A stretch of 64,000 nt of DNA from CAYLLT01 sp964384465 (lineage in GTDB: Bacteria; Planctomycetota; Phycisphaerae; UBA1845; PWPN01): contig CAYLLT010000014.1 of the NCBI GenBank assembly GCA_964384465.1, positions 1 to 64,000 on the forward strand, in the 5' to 3' direction. The notes under the pieces were generated by a model. That model made no database searches, was not told where the DNA came from, and saw only the letters and a program-made list of their open reading frames with translations. This document shows positions 25,667 through 33,814 of the stretch, piece after piece. Position 1 is the first letter of the stretch. The number at the start of each line of letters is the position of its first letter. A program made the position numbers and the translations under genes.

Positions 25667-26905
25667 ATGAATCTTCGGGCGATGGTCATCTATTCCGTCG
25701 CGGGCATGTTGAGTGCGGGTACGAGCGGCTGCGCGGCCGGCAAACCGCATCGCGTCACCATCGACGCGTCCAAGCGGTTCGTGGTGGACGGCAAGCCGGT
25801 GTTCCCCATCATGGTGGTGCCGGGGCCGCCTCTGCATGCCAAAGCTCCCAGTGGGCGGGATGCGCTCGATGAGCTGCGCGCAAGCGGCGTTCTCCTGGCC
25901 CGCCTGGGGCTGTTCGACCGGAAGATGTGGAACGCGGAGACCGAAGAGCTTCTCTCACAATACCTCGACTGGTACGCGGAACACGGGATGCTGGGAGCGC
26001 CGCATCTACAGAAGTTGAGCGTGGTCACCGAGTCCGAGACCGAGGATATCCAGCATCTGAAAGCGTTTGTGCGGCGATTCAAAAACCATCCGGGTGTGGG
26101 CATATGGAAGTTGATGGACGAGCCGCAGTGGGGCAAATCGCCGCTGGACGGCATCGCTCGCGGCTACAAGATCGTCAAAGAGCTGGACCCCGATCATCCG
26201 TGCTGGATGAACCACGCTCCGCGCGGCACGGTGGAGGAGCTGGCGGCATACAACAAGTATTGCGACATCACCGGCGTGGACATCTATCCGGTATCCGTCC
26301 CGCCGGTCAAACACGGCGGATTGCCGAATAAAGACCTGAGCGTGGTGGGCGACTACACGCGGCGGATGGCCGAGACGGTGGACGGGAAAAAGCCGGTGTG
26401 GATGGTGCTTCAGATCAGTTTCAGCGGGGCCGTTCCGCCGCATCCGGTGGTTTTTCCCACCTTTGAGCAGGAACGATACATGGTCTACCAGGCTATCATT
26501 GCCGGGGCCGACGGCGTGAATTTCTTCGGCGGCGGCAACATCCTGGAGGGCCGCGACAAGGAACTCGGCTGGAACTGGACGTTCTGGAAAAAGGTGCTGA
26601 AGCCGGTCCTGGCCGAGATCAACAGTCCGGAGTTGAGGCCGGTGCTGCTGGCGGACGATTCGAAGTTGAAGATCGAGGCGACGGGCGCGGACGATCTGGA
26701 GTTCATCGTGCGCGAAGCGGCGGGCAGGAAGTATATACTGGCGTCGAAGCGCGAAGGGCCGGCGGCGAAGGTGAAGTTTGAAGGAGTCGGATCTTCGGCG
26801 AAACGCGCAGTAGTATTGTTCGAGAAGCGATCGCTCGACATCAAGGACGGCGCATTTAGCGATGATTATGTTCCGAATGGCGTGCATGTGTATCGGATCG
26901 ATTAG
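25667..26905 (+). CDS. Lipoprotein with a GH5/GH42-like TIM barrel
   Basis: 412 residues. A lipobox (AGTSGC) follows the signal peptide. The barrel runs from about residue 35 to 320, with the acid/base-type segment GIWKLMDEPQWG and the later strand PVWMVLQISFSG. A small beta domain ends the protein. This arrangement fits retaining beta-glycosidases of clan GH-A, though a second catalytic Glu is not obvious, so it may be a non-catalytic or divergent member. It starts 1 nt after the methyltransferase stop. Confidence 0.72.
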   Translation: MNLRAMVIYSVAGMLSAGTSGCAAGKPHRVTIDASKRFVVDGKPVFPIMVVPGPPLHAKAPSGRDALDELRASGVLLARLGLFDRKMWNAETEELLSQYLDWYAEHGMLGAPHLQKLSVVTESETEDIQHLKAFVRRFKNHPGVGIWKLMDEPQWGKSPLDGIARGYKIVKELDPDHPCWMNHAPRGTVEELAAYNKYCDITGVDIYPVSVPPVKHGGLPNKDLSVVGDYTRRMAETVDGKKPVWMVLQISFSGAVPPHPVVFPTFEQERYMVYQAIIAGADGVNFFGGGNILEGRDKELGWNWTFWKKVLKPVLAEINSPELRPVLLADDSKLKIEATGADDLEFIVREAAGRKYILASKREGPAAKVKFEGVGSSAKRAVVLFEKRSLDIKDGAFSDDYVPNGVHVYRID

Positions 26906-26931
26906 ATCGTTTCCCCAATCGGTGGATGATG

Positions 26932-27048
26932 GAGCCTGAAGCGCAAGCGAAGGTCTATCCGAACCCCGCACGCAAGTGCGGGGCTGGCCCACCACTGGCG
27001 TGGTGGGTTCGGACAAACGTGTCGCTTGCGCTTCGGGCTCTATTTACG
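26932..27048. repeat. Cloverleaf-type inverted repeat, copy A
   Basis: Outer stem arms at 26932-26950 and 27022-27040 (core GAAGCGCAAGCGA / TCGCTTGCGCTTC), an inner stem TCCGAACC (26958) / GGTTCGGA (27006), and two hairpins: CCCCGCAC-GCAA-GTGCGGGG (26964-26983) and CCCACCAC-TGGC-GTGGTGGG (26988-27007). The last bases supply the stop codon of the glycosyltransferase on the minus strand. Other copies lie at 30810, 38274 and 49111. Confidence 0.85.
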
Positions 27049-28243
27049 ACCACGGCGCTTTTGCAAGATCGATTACCGGTGACTCGCCGCTTTCGATCAT
27101 CTCCCGCACGCGGTCGGGGCCGCCGGTTTCGTACAGGTCGATACACCACGCATAGAACCGCAGAAAACGCTCGCGAAATCGTTCGACGCTGAACCGCCGC
27201 GAATGCTCCTGAATCCGTCGTGGCGGCCACAGCGGGGTCTTCTCAAAGCGGACGACCGCATCCATCACGGATTCGACGTTTTGTTGTTGAAAAAAGACAC
27301 CGGAGCTGTTCTCGACGACGGTCTCCAGCGCACCGCCGGAAGCAAACGCGATGACCGGCCGGCCGGCGGCCTGGGCCTCCACCGGCACCATGCCGAAATC
27401 CTCCTGCCCGCAAAAGAGCAGCGCGCGGCAGCGGCGGTAGTGTTCGCGCACCACACGATCGTCCTGCCAGCCGAGAACGCGCACCGTCGGGCCCGCGCAA
27501 CGGCGCATCTCATTGAGCAGCGGCCCCCCGCCGATCACCACGAGCGGGCGGCCGAGCCGCGTGCAGGCATCGATGGCCAGATCGTTGCGTTTGTAATGGA
27601 CGTGCTCGCCAACGACGAGGTAGTAGTCCTCCGGCGGCGAATCGTTTGGCGGACCTTCTGTCTCCACCGGCGGCGGTATGACTATGCTGCTGCGTCTGTA
27701 ACAGCGCTGGATGCGATCGGCCACACACCGGCTGTTAGCGATGAAAGCCGTCACCGTCTGTGCCGCCGCGCGATCGGCTTCGCGGATGCGCTCGGCGAAC
27801 AGCTTCAAACCAAGCCGGCCGAGCGGTCCGGCCGCGGCATAGTAATCGTCATACAGATCCCAGACGTACCGCATCGGCGAGTGGCAATAGCAGATCTTGA
27901 GCGCGTCCGGCCGCGTGCGAATGGCTTTGACGATCGCCGCGTCGGAGCAGATCACCACGTCGTGCTGCCGGGCATCGAGCGATCGCGCGGCGGCCGGCAA
28001 GAACGGCAACGCCACGCGTTGAATGCCCGGTACAAACCGCAGCCACTGTAACCACGACGTGCGGAGGTTCCCACTCAGCAGAATGGGATCGAGGTCGCGG
28101 CCCCCCCCGCTCGCGACAAGCGTGTAGCGCGGGGCATCGGGGAACATGATTTGCAGCTCGCGCAGCACCTTCTCGCCGCCGCGCATGGCCACCAGCCAGT
28201 GATGGGCGAGGCCGACGGATGAGGACTGACAACGGCGAGCCAT
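27044..28243 (-). CDS. Glycosyltransferase, GT4 family (GT-B fold)
   Basis: 399 residues. The N-terminal domain has the donor-side loop MRGGEKVLREL. The C-terminal domain has VVGEHVHYKRNDLAIDA and the retaining GT4 signature GQEDFGMVPVEAQAAGRPVIA with the E-x7-E pair. It transfers a sugar from a nucleotide donor, probably in polysaccharide or glycolipid assembly. No partner genes are adjacent. Its stop codon lies within the end of repeat copy A, so the original C-terminus may have been altered by that element. Confidence 0.93.
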   Translation of the reverse strand: MARRCQSSSVGLAHHWLVAMRGGEKVLRELQIMFPDAPRYTLVASGGGRDLDPILLSGNLRTSWLQWLRFVPGIQRVALPFLPAAARSLDARQHDVVICSDAAIVKAIRTRPDALKICYCHSPMRYVWDLYDDYYAAAGPLGRLGLKLFAERIREADRAAAQTVTAFIANSRCVADRIQRCYRRSSIVIPPPVETEGPPNDSPPEDYYLVVGEHVHYKRNDLAIDACTRLGRPLVVIGGGPLLNEMRRCAGPTVRVLGWQDDRVVREHYRRCRALLFCGQEDFGMVPVEAQAAGRPVIAFASGGALETVVENSSGVFFQQQNVESVMDAVVRFEKTPLWPPRRIQEHSRRFSVERFRERFLRFYAWCIDLYETGGPDRVREMIESGESPVIDLAKAPWS

Positions 28244-28315
28244 GTGGGCATTGTGCGGAAACGCACAGGTCCTTCAAGCCCACGGATTACGATCGACCGG
28301 ACTGTTCCTGTGCAG

Positions 28316-28345
28316 CCAAAGCGGCGTCTCGGCCGCCGCACTCCA
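28316..28345. repeat. Single arm of the CCAAAGCGGCG palindrome family
   Basis: Begins CCAAAGCGGCGTC and ends CGCCGCACTCCA. It matches 52597-52626 closely, and its inverse matches 52498-52527. Confidence 0.7.
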
Positions 28346-28388
28346 CAAAAGCACACGGATGGCGGTGCCGGCGCGCCGGGACTATTGA

Positions 28389-28394
28389 TATACT
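28389..28394 (+). promoter_or_regulatory. -10-like hexamer of the Sm-like gene
   Basis: TATACT ends 6 nt before the ATG at 28401; the gene has no Shine-Dalgarno of useful spacing. Consistent with a leaderless start. Confidence 0.35.
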
Positions 28395-28400
28395 GCCGGG

Positions 28401-28694
28401 ATGTCTTCGCGGAATCATCCTTCGGATAACACGCTGGAGAGCATGCTGGGCAAGCCGGTCGTACTCGACACCGCCACGCCGGTCGTCTACCTCGGCGTGC
28501 TCGCGTCGTATGACGAGGTGGGCTTCTGCCTTCATGATGCCGACGTGCACCACTGCGATGAAGGACACGCCTCGCGAGAGCAATACATCACGGAGGCGGC
28601 GCGAGATGGGATCCGCGCGAACCGCGAACAGGTGTTTGTGATGCGAAATGTGGTGATGAGTGTGTCGGCACTCTCAGACGTATTGAAAAACTGA
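28401..28694 (+). CDS. Small conserved-looking protein, possibly Sm-like
   Basis: 97 residues. After a polar tail the pattern is GKPVVLDTATPVVYLGVL, SYDEVGFCLHDADVH, an insert rich in charged residues, then REQVFVMRNVVMSVSALS. The hydrophobic alternation and the LG.L...D..GF.L.DA core resemble an Sm/LSm fold, which would suggest RNA binding; this is fold-level guesswork. It stands alone between a divergent glycosyltransferase and moeA. Confidence 0.72.
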   Translation: MSSRNHPSDNTLESMLGKPVVLDTATPVVYLGVLASYDEVGFCLHDADVHHCDEGHASREQYITEAARDGIRANREQVFVMRNVVMSVSALSDVLKN

Positions 28695-28714
28695 ATGCGT
28701 CGCGCGGCGTCCAC

Positions 28715-28735
28715 CCGCGGTTTTGCAAACCGCGG
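28715..28735. repeat. Short palindrome CCGCGGTTT/AAACCGCGG
   Basis: A 9-bp stem with a 3-nt loop just after the small Sm-like gene. A T-rich run does not follow directly, so it is a weak terminator candidate and more likely a repeat. Confidence 0.55.
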
Positions 28736-28778
28736 CTAAACAATTTTACTGTTCCTATTTTCTCCCCCCTTCTTTGAA

Positions 28779-28807
28779 TTGACGTGGTTTCGCGCATTTG
28801 ACAGAAT
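28779..28807 (+). promoter_or_regulatory. Candidate moeA promoter
   Basis: TTGACG (28779-28784), 17-bp spacer, CAGAAT (28802-28807), which ends 8 nt before the ATG at 28816. Transcription would start at the start codon. Confidence 0.45.
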
Positions 28808-28815
28808 GGCCGAAC

Positions 28816-30045
28816 ATGCGCGAGCAGACAGCGTTGACGCCTATCTCTGAGGCTTTGGCCGCGATCGAGCGAGCCGTCCACAGGCTGCCGGTCACGCGCT
28901 TGCCGCTGGAGCAGGCCGCGGGCCTGACGCTCGCGACGGGGATCGTTTGTGACATCGATTATCCACCGTTCGACAAGGCCATGATGGACGGCTTCGCGGT
29001 GCGGGCGGCGGATTGCCGGGGTGCGGGGACAACACTGCGAGTTACGGGCGAACTGGCGGCGGGTCAGGTCGCAGCCGATGAGCTTCTGACGGGCGATGCG
29101 GTCCGCATCAACACCGGTGCGCCGCTGCCGCCCGGAGCGGACGCGGTGGTCGTCATCGAGCATGTGGAGCTTTACGACGATGGGCTGCGGATGAGCACGC
29201 CGGACACGCCTTCGCCCGGTACGCACGTGGCCCGGCGAGGCAGCGATGTTCGCGCGGGAGCGATCGTGCTGGAAGCGGGCACGCGGCTGGGGCCGGCTCA
29301 GGTGGCGGCCGCGGCGGCGGCGGGGGCTGCACAGGTCGAGGTCTATCGCCGGCCACGCATGGCGGTACTGGTCACCGGTGATGAATTAGTGCCGATCGGG
29401 AAGCGACCCACCGGTGCTCAGATTCGTAATTCCAATGGGCCGGCGCTGGCGGCCCTGGCCCGGCAGGCCGGTTGCGAAGTGATCGATCTCGGCATCGCCG
29501 GCGACGACCGGGCACAGCTCGCGGATAAAGTGGCGGCGGGGCTCCAGGCCGATGTGCTCTGTATCAGCGGCGGCGTCTCGATGGGCCAGCACGATTATGT
29601 GCCGGAGGTGCTGGAGCAGGCGGGTGTGCGGTTCGACGTGCGAAAAGTGGCGATCCGGCCAGGTAAGCCGATCATCATCGGCGTCGGGCCGGCGGGCCAG
29701 ATGGTTTTCGGTTTGCCGGGCAATCCGGTCAGCTCGTTCGTCTGTTTTCTCGTGTTCGTCCGGGCGGCGGTGGCGGGACTTCAGGGGCGAGCGGTGACGA
29801 TGCCGCCGATGCTGAGCGTGACGCTGGACGCCCCCCTGCCGGCGGCCGGTCAGCGAACCGAGTTTCTGCCGGCTCAGCTCACTGCCGGTACGAACGGCGA
29901 ATGGCGAGCGAGCCCCACCCGCTGGCAAGGGTCGGGCGATCTGTTCGGACTGGCGCGATCGAACGGGCTGCTGGTTCGCGAAGTGAACGCGCCAGCGGCG
30001 GAGGCGGGGGTCAAAGTGCCCGCGATTCTTTTCGAGACCTGGTAA
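28816..30045 (+). CDS. moeA: Molybdopterin molybdenumtransferase MoeA
   Basis: 409 residues. Inserts molybdate into adenylated molybdopterin. The conserved N-terminal block DYPPFDKAMMDGFAVR appears here as DIDYPPFDKAMMDGFAVR, and the MoeA/MogA domain shows GDELVPIGKRPTGAQIRNSN, GGVSMGQHDYV, and VFGLPGNPVSSFVCF. The ATG at 28816 is preferred over a TTG at 28798, which lies inside the candidate promoter. No other molybdenum-cofactor gene is nearby. Confidence 0.96.
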   Translation: MREQTALTPISEALAAIERAVHRLPVTRLPLEQAAGLTLATGIVCDIDYPPFDKAMMDGFAVRAADCRGAGTTLRVTGELAAGQVAADELLTGDAVRINTGAPLPPGADAVVVIEHVELYDDGLRMSTPDTPSPGTHVARRGSDVRAGAIVLEAGTRLGPAQVAAAAAAGAAQVEVYRRPRMAVLVTGDELVPIGKRPTGAQIRNSNGPALAALARQAGCEVIDLGIAGDDRAQLADKVAAGLQADVLCISGGVSMGQHDYVPEVLEQAGVRFDVRKVAIRPGKPIIIGVGPAGQMVFGLPGNPVSSFVCFLVFVRAAVAGLQGRAVTMPPMLSVTLDAPLPAAGQRTEFLPAQLTAGTNGEWRASPTRWQGSGDLFGLARSNGLLVREVNAPAAEAGVKVPAILFETW

Positions 30046-30063
30046 CAACCGACCGCCGGTGAG

Positions 30064-30131
30064 TGCCACTGCTCTCAAGCAGTGACGAAAGGTGGAGATG
30101 CCGGCAGGAGCACTGCTTGAGAGCAGTGGCA
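30064..30131. repeat. Perfect 21-bp inverted repeat
   Basis: Arms TGCCACTGCTCTCAAGCAGT+G (30064-30084) and its exact inverse (30111-30131), 26-nt loop. It sits between moeA and lnt, 10 bp before the lnt start, and could end the moeA message or restrict lnt translation. Confidence 0.8.
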
Positions 30132-30141
30132 CACGCGCGAA

Positions 30142-32103
30142 ATGACTTCCGTGAAACATCGTAAACGTTCAAAACCGCGGCGGCCGTCCCCGCCGACCGC
30201 TCCCATGGCGCAGCCGGCGCCGGCGGATGTGTTCGCTACATACGAGATCGAGCGGCGCTGGCCGATCTTATTGCTATCAGCCATCACTTTTGTCCTGAGT
30301 CTTCCGCTGTTCGCGCCGTGGTCGGCCTGGCCGCTCGGGTACGTCGTCTTCGTGCCGTGGCTCCTCGCGGTATGCCAGGCTCGGCGCACCGGTTGGGTGT
30401 ATGCCGCCAGTTATCTGCTGGGGGCCGCATTCTTCCTGACGCACTGGCGATGGTTATTCAGCACCACGCCGCCGGGCTATTTCGCGGGCGCGCTCTTTTT
30501 TGCGCTCCATTTCCCTCTGGCGGCGTGGCTCGTCCGGCACCTGTATCGACGCCGCGGGATCAGCCCGACCCTCGCGTTTCCGATTGCGTGGACGCTCACG
30601 GAAATGCTGCGCTCGCGCGGACCGCTCGGCTTCCCCTGGTTTCTGCTGGGGCACAGCCAGATTCGGCTGCTGCCGATGATCCAGATCGCGGACCTCACCG
30701 GCGTTTCCGGCATATCGTTCGTGGTGGCGATGGTGAACGGATGGTTCGTCCATCTGCTGCTGCGGGCGATCTCTCTGCGGCGCGGGGCTCCTGGCAAACC
30801 TGTTTCGGTGCCCGAAGCGCAAGTGACAGTGCCGTCGGAACCCCGCACGCCAGTGCGGGGCCCGGCCCACCACTTGCGTGGTGGGTTCGGACAAAAACCC
30901 TCGCTTGCGCTTCGGGCTCTATTTACGCCGCTACTCGGCACAGCGGTGATGCTGATCGTGGTGACGGGCACACTCGCGTATGGCTACTTCCGCCTGGGCA
31001 CGATGAAGATGGTCGAGGGCCCGAAACTCGCCGTTGTGCAGGGCGACTTTCTGATGTCGCCGAACTATGACCCGACGGCGCCCAACGACGCGACGAAAGC
31101 CCAGGCGTATTTCGATCTCATGGCGAAGGCCGCCGCGCGGGAGCCGGACCTGATCGTGCTGCCCGAAACGCCGTGGTCGATGTACATCAACCGCGAGTTG
31201 CGCGAAATGAATCAACAAAGCTTGCGCGAGGTCCCCACACGACAGATGGGATACTGGCATTGGTTGGTCGGGGAAAGCAAAAAATGGCACAATGAGTTTG
31301 TGACCCTTGCAAGCCAATTCGGCTGTCATATCGTGACCGGCTCCATGTCGCAGGAGAAACAACCGAAGGGGGCATATCCCGCGGAGCACCGGTACAACTC
31401 CGCCTTCGTATACTCGCCCGATGCGCCCGAACCGCAGCGCTATGACAAGATCCACCTGGTGATGTTCGGCGAGTTCGTGCCGTTTCGATACAACCGGCTG
31501 CTGCGACCATTGTATGTCTGGCTGAACAGCATCACGCCATTCGGAGAGGACGGATTTGAGTATTCGCTGACCGCGGGGCGCCAGTTCAGCATCTTTCCCT
31601 TGCGGGAGCGGCAAGGCACGCCGGTCAGGGAATATCACTTCGGCATCACCATCTGTTATGAAGATGTGATCCCGCATCTGTTCCGGCGTTTTGTGCTCGA
31701 CGCCGCCGGCAAAAAACGGATCGACTTCATGTTGAACATCAGCAACGACGGCTGGTTCGGGCACGGCAGTCAGCAGCCGCAGCACTTGGTGAACTGCGCA
31801 TTCCGGGCGGTCGAGAACCGGGTGGGCATCGCCCGCGCGGTGAACACCGGCGTCAGCGGGTTCATCGCCCCGGACGGCTCGTGGTACGACCTCGTCGGCA
31901 ACGGCGATGGTCCGCGCGCCGGCGGGACCGGCCAGAAGACGGCGCGCGTGCGCATCAACCATCAAGCCACTTTCTACAGCGCTCACGGAGACGTGTTTGG
32001 GTTCGCGTGTGCGTTGATGGGATTGACGGCCGGATTGGACGCTTTGTTGGCGATCTGGCGGGCGCGGCGGCGATCCGCTCAATCGCAGGGGGCCTCGAGT
32101 TGA
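30142..32103 (+). CDS. lnt: Apolipoprotein N-acyltransferase with an inserted segment
   Basis: 653 residues, against about 510 in E. coli. Adds the third acyl chain to lipoproteins in the inner membrane. N-terminal membrane helices are followed by the nitrilase domain with catalytic Glu342 (LPETPWSMY), Lys436 (DKIHLVMFGE) and Cys505 (ICYEDVIPH). The first 35 residues are a basic, proline-rich tail. Residues about 224-262 are encoded by an intact copy of the cloverleaf repeat and lie between two membrane helices, without breaking the frame. The next gene, a HEAT lipoprotein, begins 3 nt after the stop. Confidence 0.95.
   Translation: MTSVKHRKRSKPRRPSPPTAPMAQPAPADVFATYEIERRWPILLLSAITFVLSLPLFAPWSAWPLGYVVFVPWLLAVCQARRTGWVYAASYLLGAAFFLTHWRWLFSTTPPGYFAGALFFALHFPLAAWLVRHLYRRRGISPTLAFPIAWTLTEMLRSRGPLGFPWFLLGHSQIRLLPMIQIADLTGVSGISFVVAMVNGWFVHLLLRAISLRRGAPGKPVSVPEAQVTVPSEPRTPVRGPAHHLRGGFGQKPSLALRALFTPLLGTAVMLIVVTGTLAYGYFRLGTMKMVEGPKLAVVQGDFLMSPNYDPTAPNDATKAQAYFDLMAKAAAREPDLIVLPETPWSMYINRELREMNQQSLREVPTRQMGYWHWLVGESKKWHNEFVTLASQFGCHIVTGSMSQEKQPKGAYPAEHRYNSAFVYSPDAPEPQRYDKIHLVMFGEFVPFRYNRLLRPLYVWLNSITPFGEDGFEYSLTAGRQFSIFPLRERQGTPVREYHFGITICYEDVIPHLFRRFVLDAAGKKRIDFMLNISNDGWFGHGSQQPQHLVNCAFRAVENRVGIARAVNTGVSGFIAPDGSWYDLVGNGDGPRAGGTGQKTARVRINHQATFYSAHGDVFGFACALMGLTAGLDALLAIWRARRRSAQSQGASS
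30810..30930. repeat. Cloverleaf-type inverted repeat, copy B, inside lnt
   Basis: Outer arms 30810-30826 and 30901-30917, hairpin CCCCGCAC-GCCA-GTGCGGGG (30841-30860) and hairpin CCCACCAC-TTGC-GTGGTGGG (30866-30885), inner closing GGTTCGGA at 30884. The shared flank GGCTCTATTTACG after the outer arm is the same as in copy A. Confidence 0.85.
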
Positions 32104-32105
32104 AC

Positions 32106-33185
32106 ATGAAACACGTCCTGAATTTCACGCGCTCGCCTGCGCTCGCGGCTAAACGAATTAGTGCTTCTTGGCGCCCTTGGCGTCTTGGCGGTTATATTAC
32201 CTGCGGACTGCTGATCGTGGCGAGCGGTTCCGGTTGCGCCGCGACGCCGCGGGGGCCCACGCCGGGCGGTGCCCATTTGAGGCAGTTGGCCACGAGCTAC
32301 ATCAACTCGGCGTTAAAATACCGTGACAACCCGGCCGTGCGGGCACAGGCGGTTGAAGCGGCCGAAAGCCTGCCGCCCGACATCGCCATCAAGCTCCGCG
32401 AAAGCTTGAAGGACGAACATGCCGGTGTGCGTTTCGCCGCGTGCCTGGCGCTGGGGCGATTGAAAGATGCCGATGCGGCCGCCGCCATCCGCGAGCACGT
32501 TCAGGATCAGGACCGCAGCGTCCGCGTGGCCGCTTACTTCGCGCTACAGCAGTTGGGCGACGGGCGTTACCGCGTACAATGGGTGGAAACGCTCCGCCGC
32601 GATCCGCTGCCGGCGGTGCGGCGGAATGCGGCCCTGACGCTCGGTCAACTGCGGGACCCGGAGGTGATACCGATCCTTCAAGCCGCCGCGGCGGAAGACG
32701 AGGACGAGGGGGTCCGGCTTCAAGCCATGGAGGGGCTGGCGATTCTGGGCAACCGTCGGGCGGTCGAGCGCTTCATTCACGATGCCTATGGCGGCGCCGG
32801 CTACAAACAGCCATTCGCGTTGCTCACGCTCGGCCGAGTTTCGGACGATCGCGTCCTGCCGACGTTGCGAACGCGATTGAAAGAGTCGCCGTATCTGGAG
32901 GCGCGGCTGGCGGCGGCGCGAGCGCTGGGCATGCACGGCCATGACGATGGGTTCGATCTGGCGATGAAATCCGTGAGCTGGAATGAGCCGCAGGCCGGAC
33001 TGGCCGACGATTCACCGGAGAATCAAAGGATGCGCGTGCGGTCCATGGCGGTGATGGCCCTGGGTGAGATCGGCGACGCGCGGGCACTGGGCTCGCTGAA
33101 GGGGCGGATGGAAACGCCGGACGACCCCCGCGTGCAACTGGCGGCCGCCAAGGCCATTATCATGATCCTGAAGCAAGGCGGCTGA
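32106..33185 (+). CDS. HEAT-repeat lipoprotein
   Basis: 359 residues from the ATG at 32106, 3 nt after lnt; the upstream in-frame extension overlaps lnt. A signal segment (YITCGLLIVASGSGC) ends in a probable lipobox Cys. Five or more HEAT/PBS-type repeats follow (HAGVRFAACLALGRL, DRSVRVAAYFALQQL, LPAVRRNAALTLGQL, DEGVRLQAMEGLAIL, MRVRSMAVMALGEI), making a helical scaffold. The first 30 residues are partly encoded by a TTGGCG-type repeat (32164-32192). A protein-interaction role at the membrane is likely but unproven. Confidence 0.83.
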   Translation: MKHVLNFTRSPALAAKRISASWRPWRLGGYITCGLLIVASGSGCAATPRGPTPGGAHLRQLATSYINSALKYRDNPAVRAQAVEAAESLPPDIAIKLRESLKDEHAGVRFAACLALGRLKDADAAAAIREHVQDQDRSVRVAAYFALQQLGDGRYRVQWVETLRRDPLPAVRRNAALTLGQLRDPEVIPILQAAAAEDEDEGVRLQAMEGLAILGNRRAVERFIHDAYGGAGYKQPFALLTLGRVSDDRVLPTLRTRLKESPYLEARLAAARALGMHGHDDGFDLAMKSVSWNEPQAGLADDSPENQRMRVRSMAVMALGEIGDARALGSLKGRMETPDDPRVQLAAAKAIIMILKQGG

Positions 33186-33281
33186 TGGGGCGGGTACGGA
33201 GACCTCACCATTCTGCGATTTGTTCTTGACGCGCTCTCTCCTTCCCCGACGCGTGGCTATGGTGGATACTCACCAGCCGCC

Positions 33282-33800
33282 ATGAAATGGTTCCCGTTCA
33301 TCATCCTGGCCGTGGCGGCGACCGTCTGCCAAACCGTGCTGGGGCCGCGCATGGAGATTCGTTCCATCCGGCCGGACTGGATGTTCATACTGGTGGTGCA
33401 TTATGCGTTGTGGGCGCCCTGGCCGGAGGCGGGGTTGGCCGGCTGGGTTCTGGGGTTGATGCTGGGCATTGAGTCGCTCGACGAACCCGTCGGCCTGCAT
33501 GCTTTCTGCTACGGAGCGGCGGCGTGGGGCATCTTCCGCTGCCGTCATGCGGTCTTTCGCCAGCACCCGGCCACTCAATTTGTCCTCACGCTGGCGTTCA
33601 CGTTCGGCGTGCAACTGGCGGCTTCGATCTATCGCGTGTGGAAACTTCCGGCGAGTCCGGGCGCGGGCGAATTCCTGACGAGCGCGTTTTTGACCGCGGT
33701 GTACACGGCGGCACTCACACCTTTGTTATACTGGGGTCTGTCTCGTCTCGGCCGGTGGACGGGATTGCGATCGGGGCAGAGAATGTCGCGATATCAGTAA
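33282..33800 (+). CDS. mreD: Rod shape-determining protein MreD
   Basis: 172 residues with about five membrane helices, beginning KWFPFIILAVAATVCQTVL, and the family-typical early segment RPDWMFILVVHYALW. It is the small membrane partner of the elongasome. It precedes mrdA and rodA as in many elongation operons, but mreB and mreC are not in the window. Confidence 0.88.
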   Translation: MKWFPFIILAVAATVCQTVLGPRMEIRSIRPDWMFILVVHYALWAPWPEAGLAGWVLGLMLGIESLDEPVGLHAFCYGAAAWGIFRCRHAVFRQHPATQFVLTLAFTFGVQLAASIYRVWKLPASPGAGEFLTSAFLTAVYTAALTPLLYWGLSRLGRWTGLRSGQRMSRYQ

Positions 33801-33814
33801 CGCGCTTATCCAAC

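Noticed and set aside
26932..27048. tRNA or tRNA-like gene, because of the cloverleaf
   Set aside because: Stems are 8 bp with 4-nt loops, there is no T-loop GTTC context, anticodon arm or CCA end; it is a repeat with further copies.
26906..28400. Transposase or IS element that might explain the repeats
   Set aside because: No transposase, integrase or target-site duplication was found here or elsewhere in the window.
28715..28735. Rho-independent terminator
   Set aside because: Good stem but no adjacent T-run; more likely a member of a repeat family.
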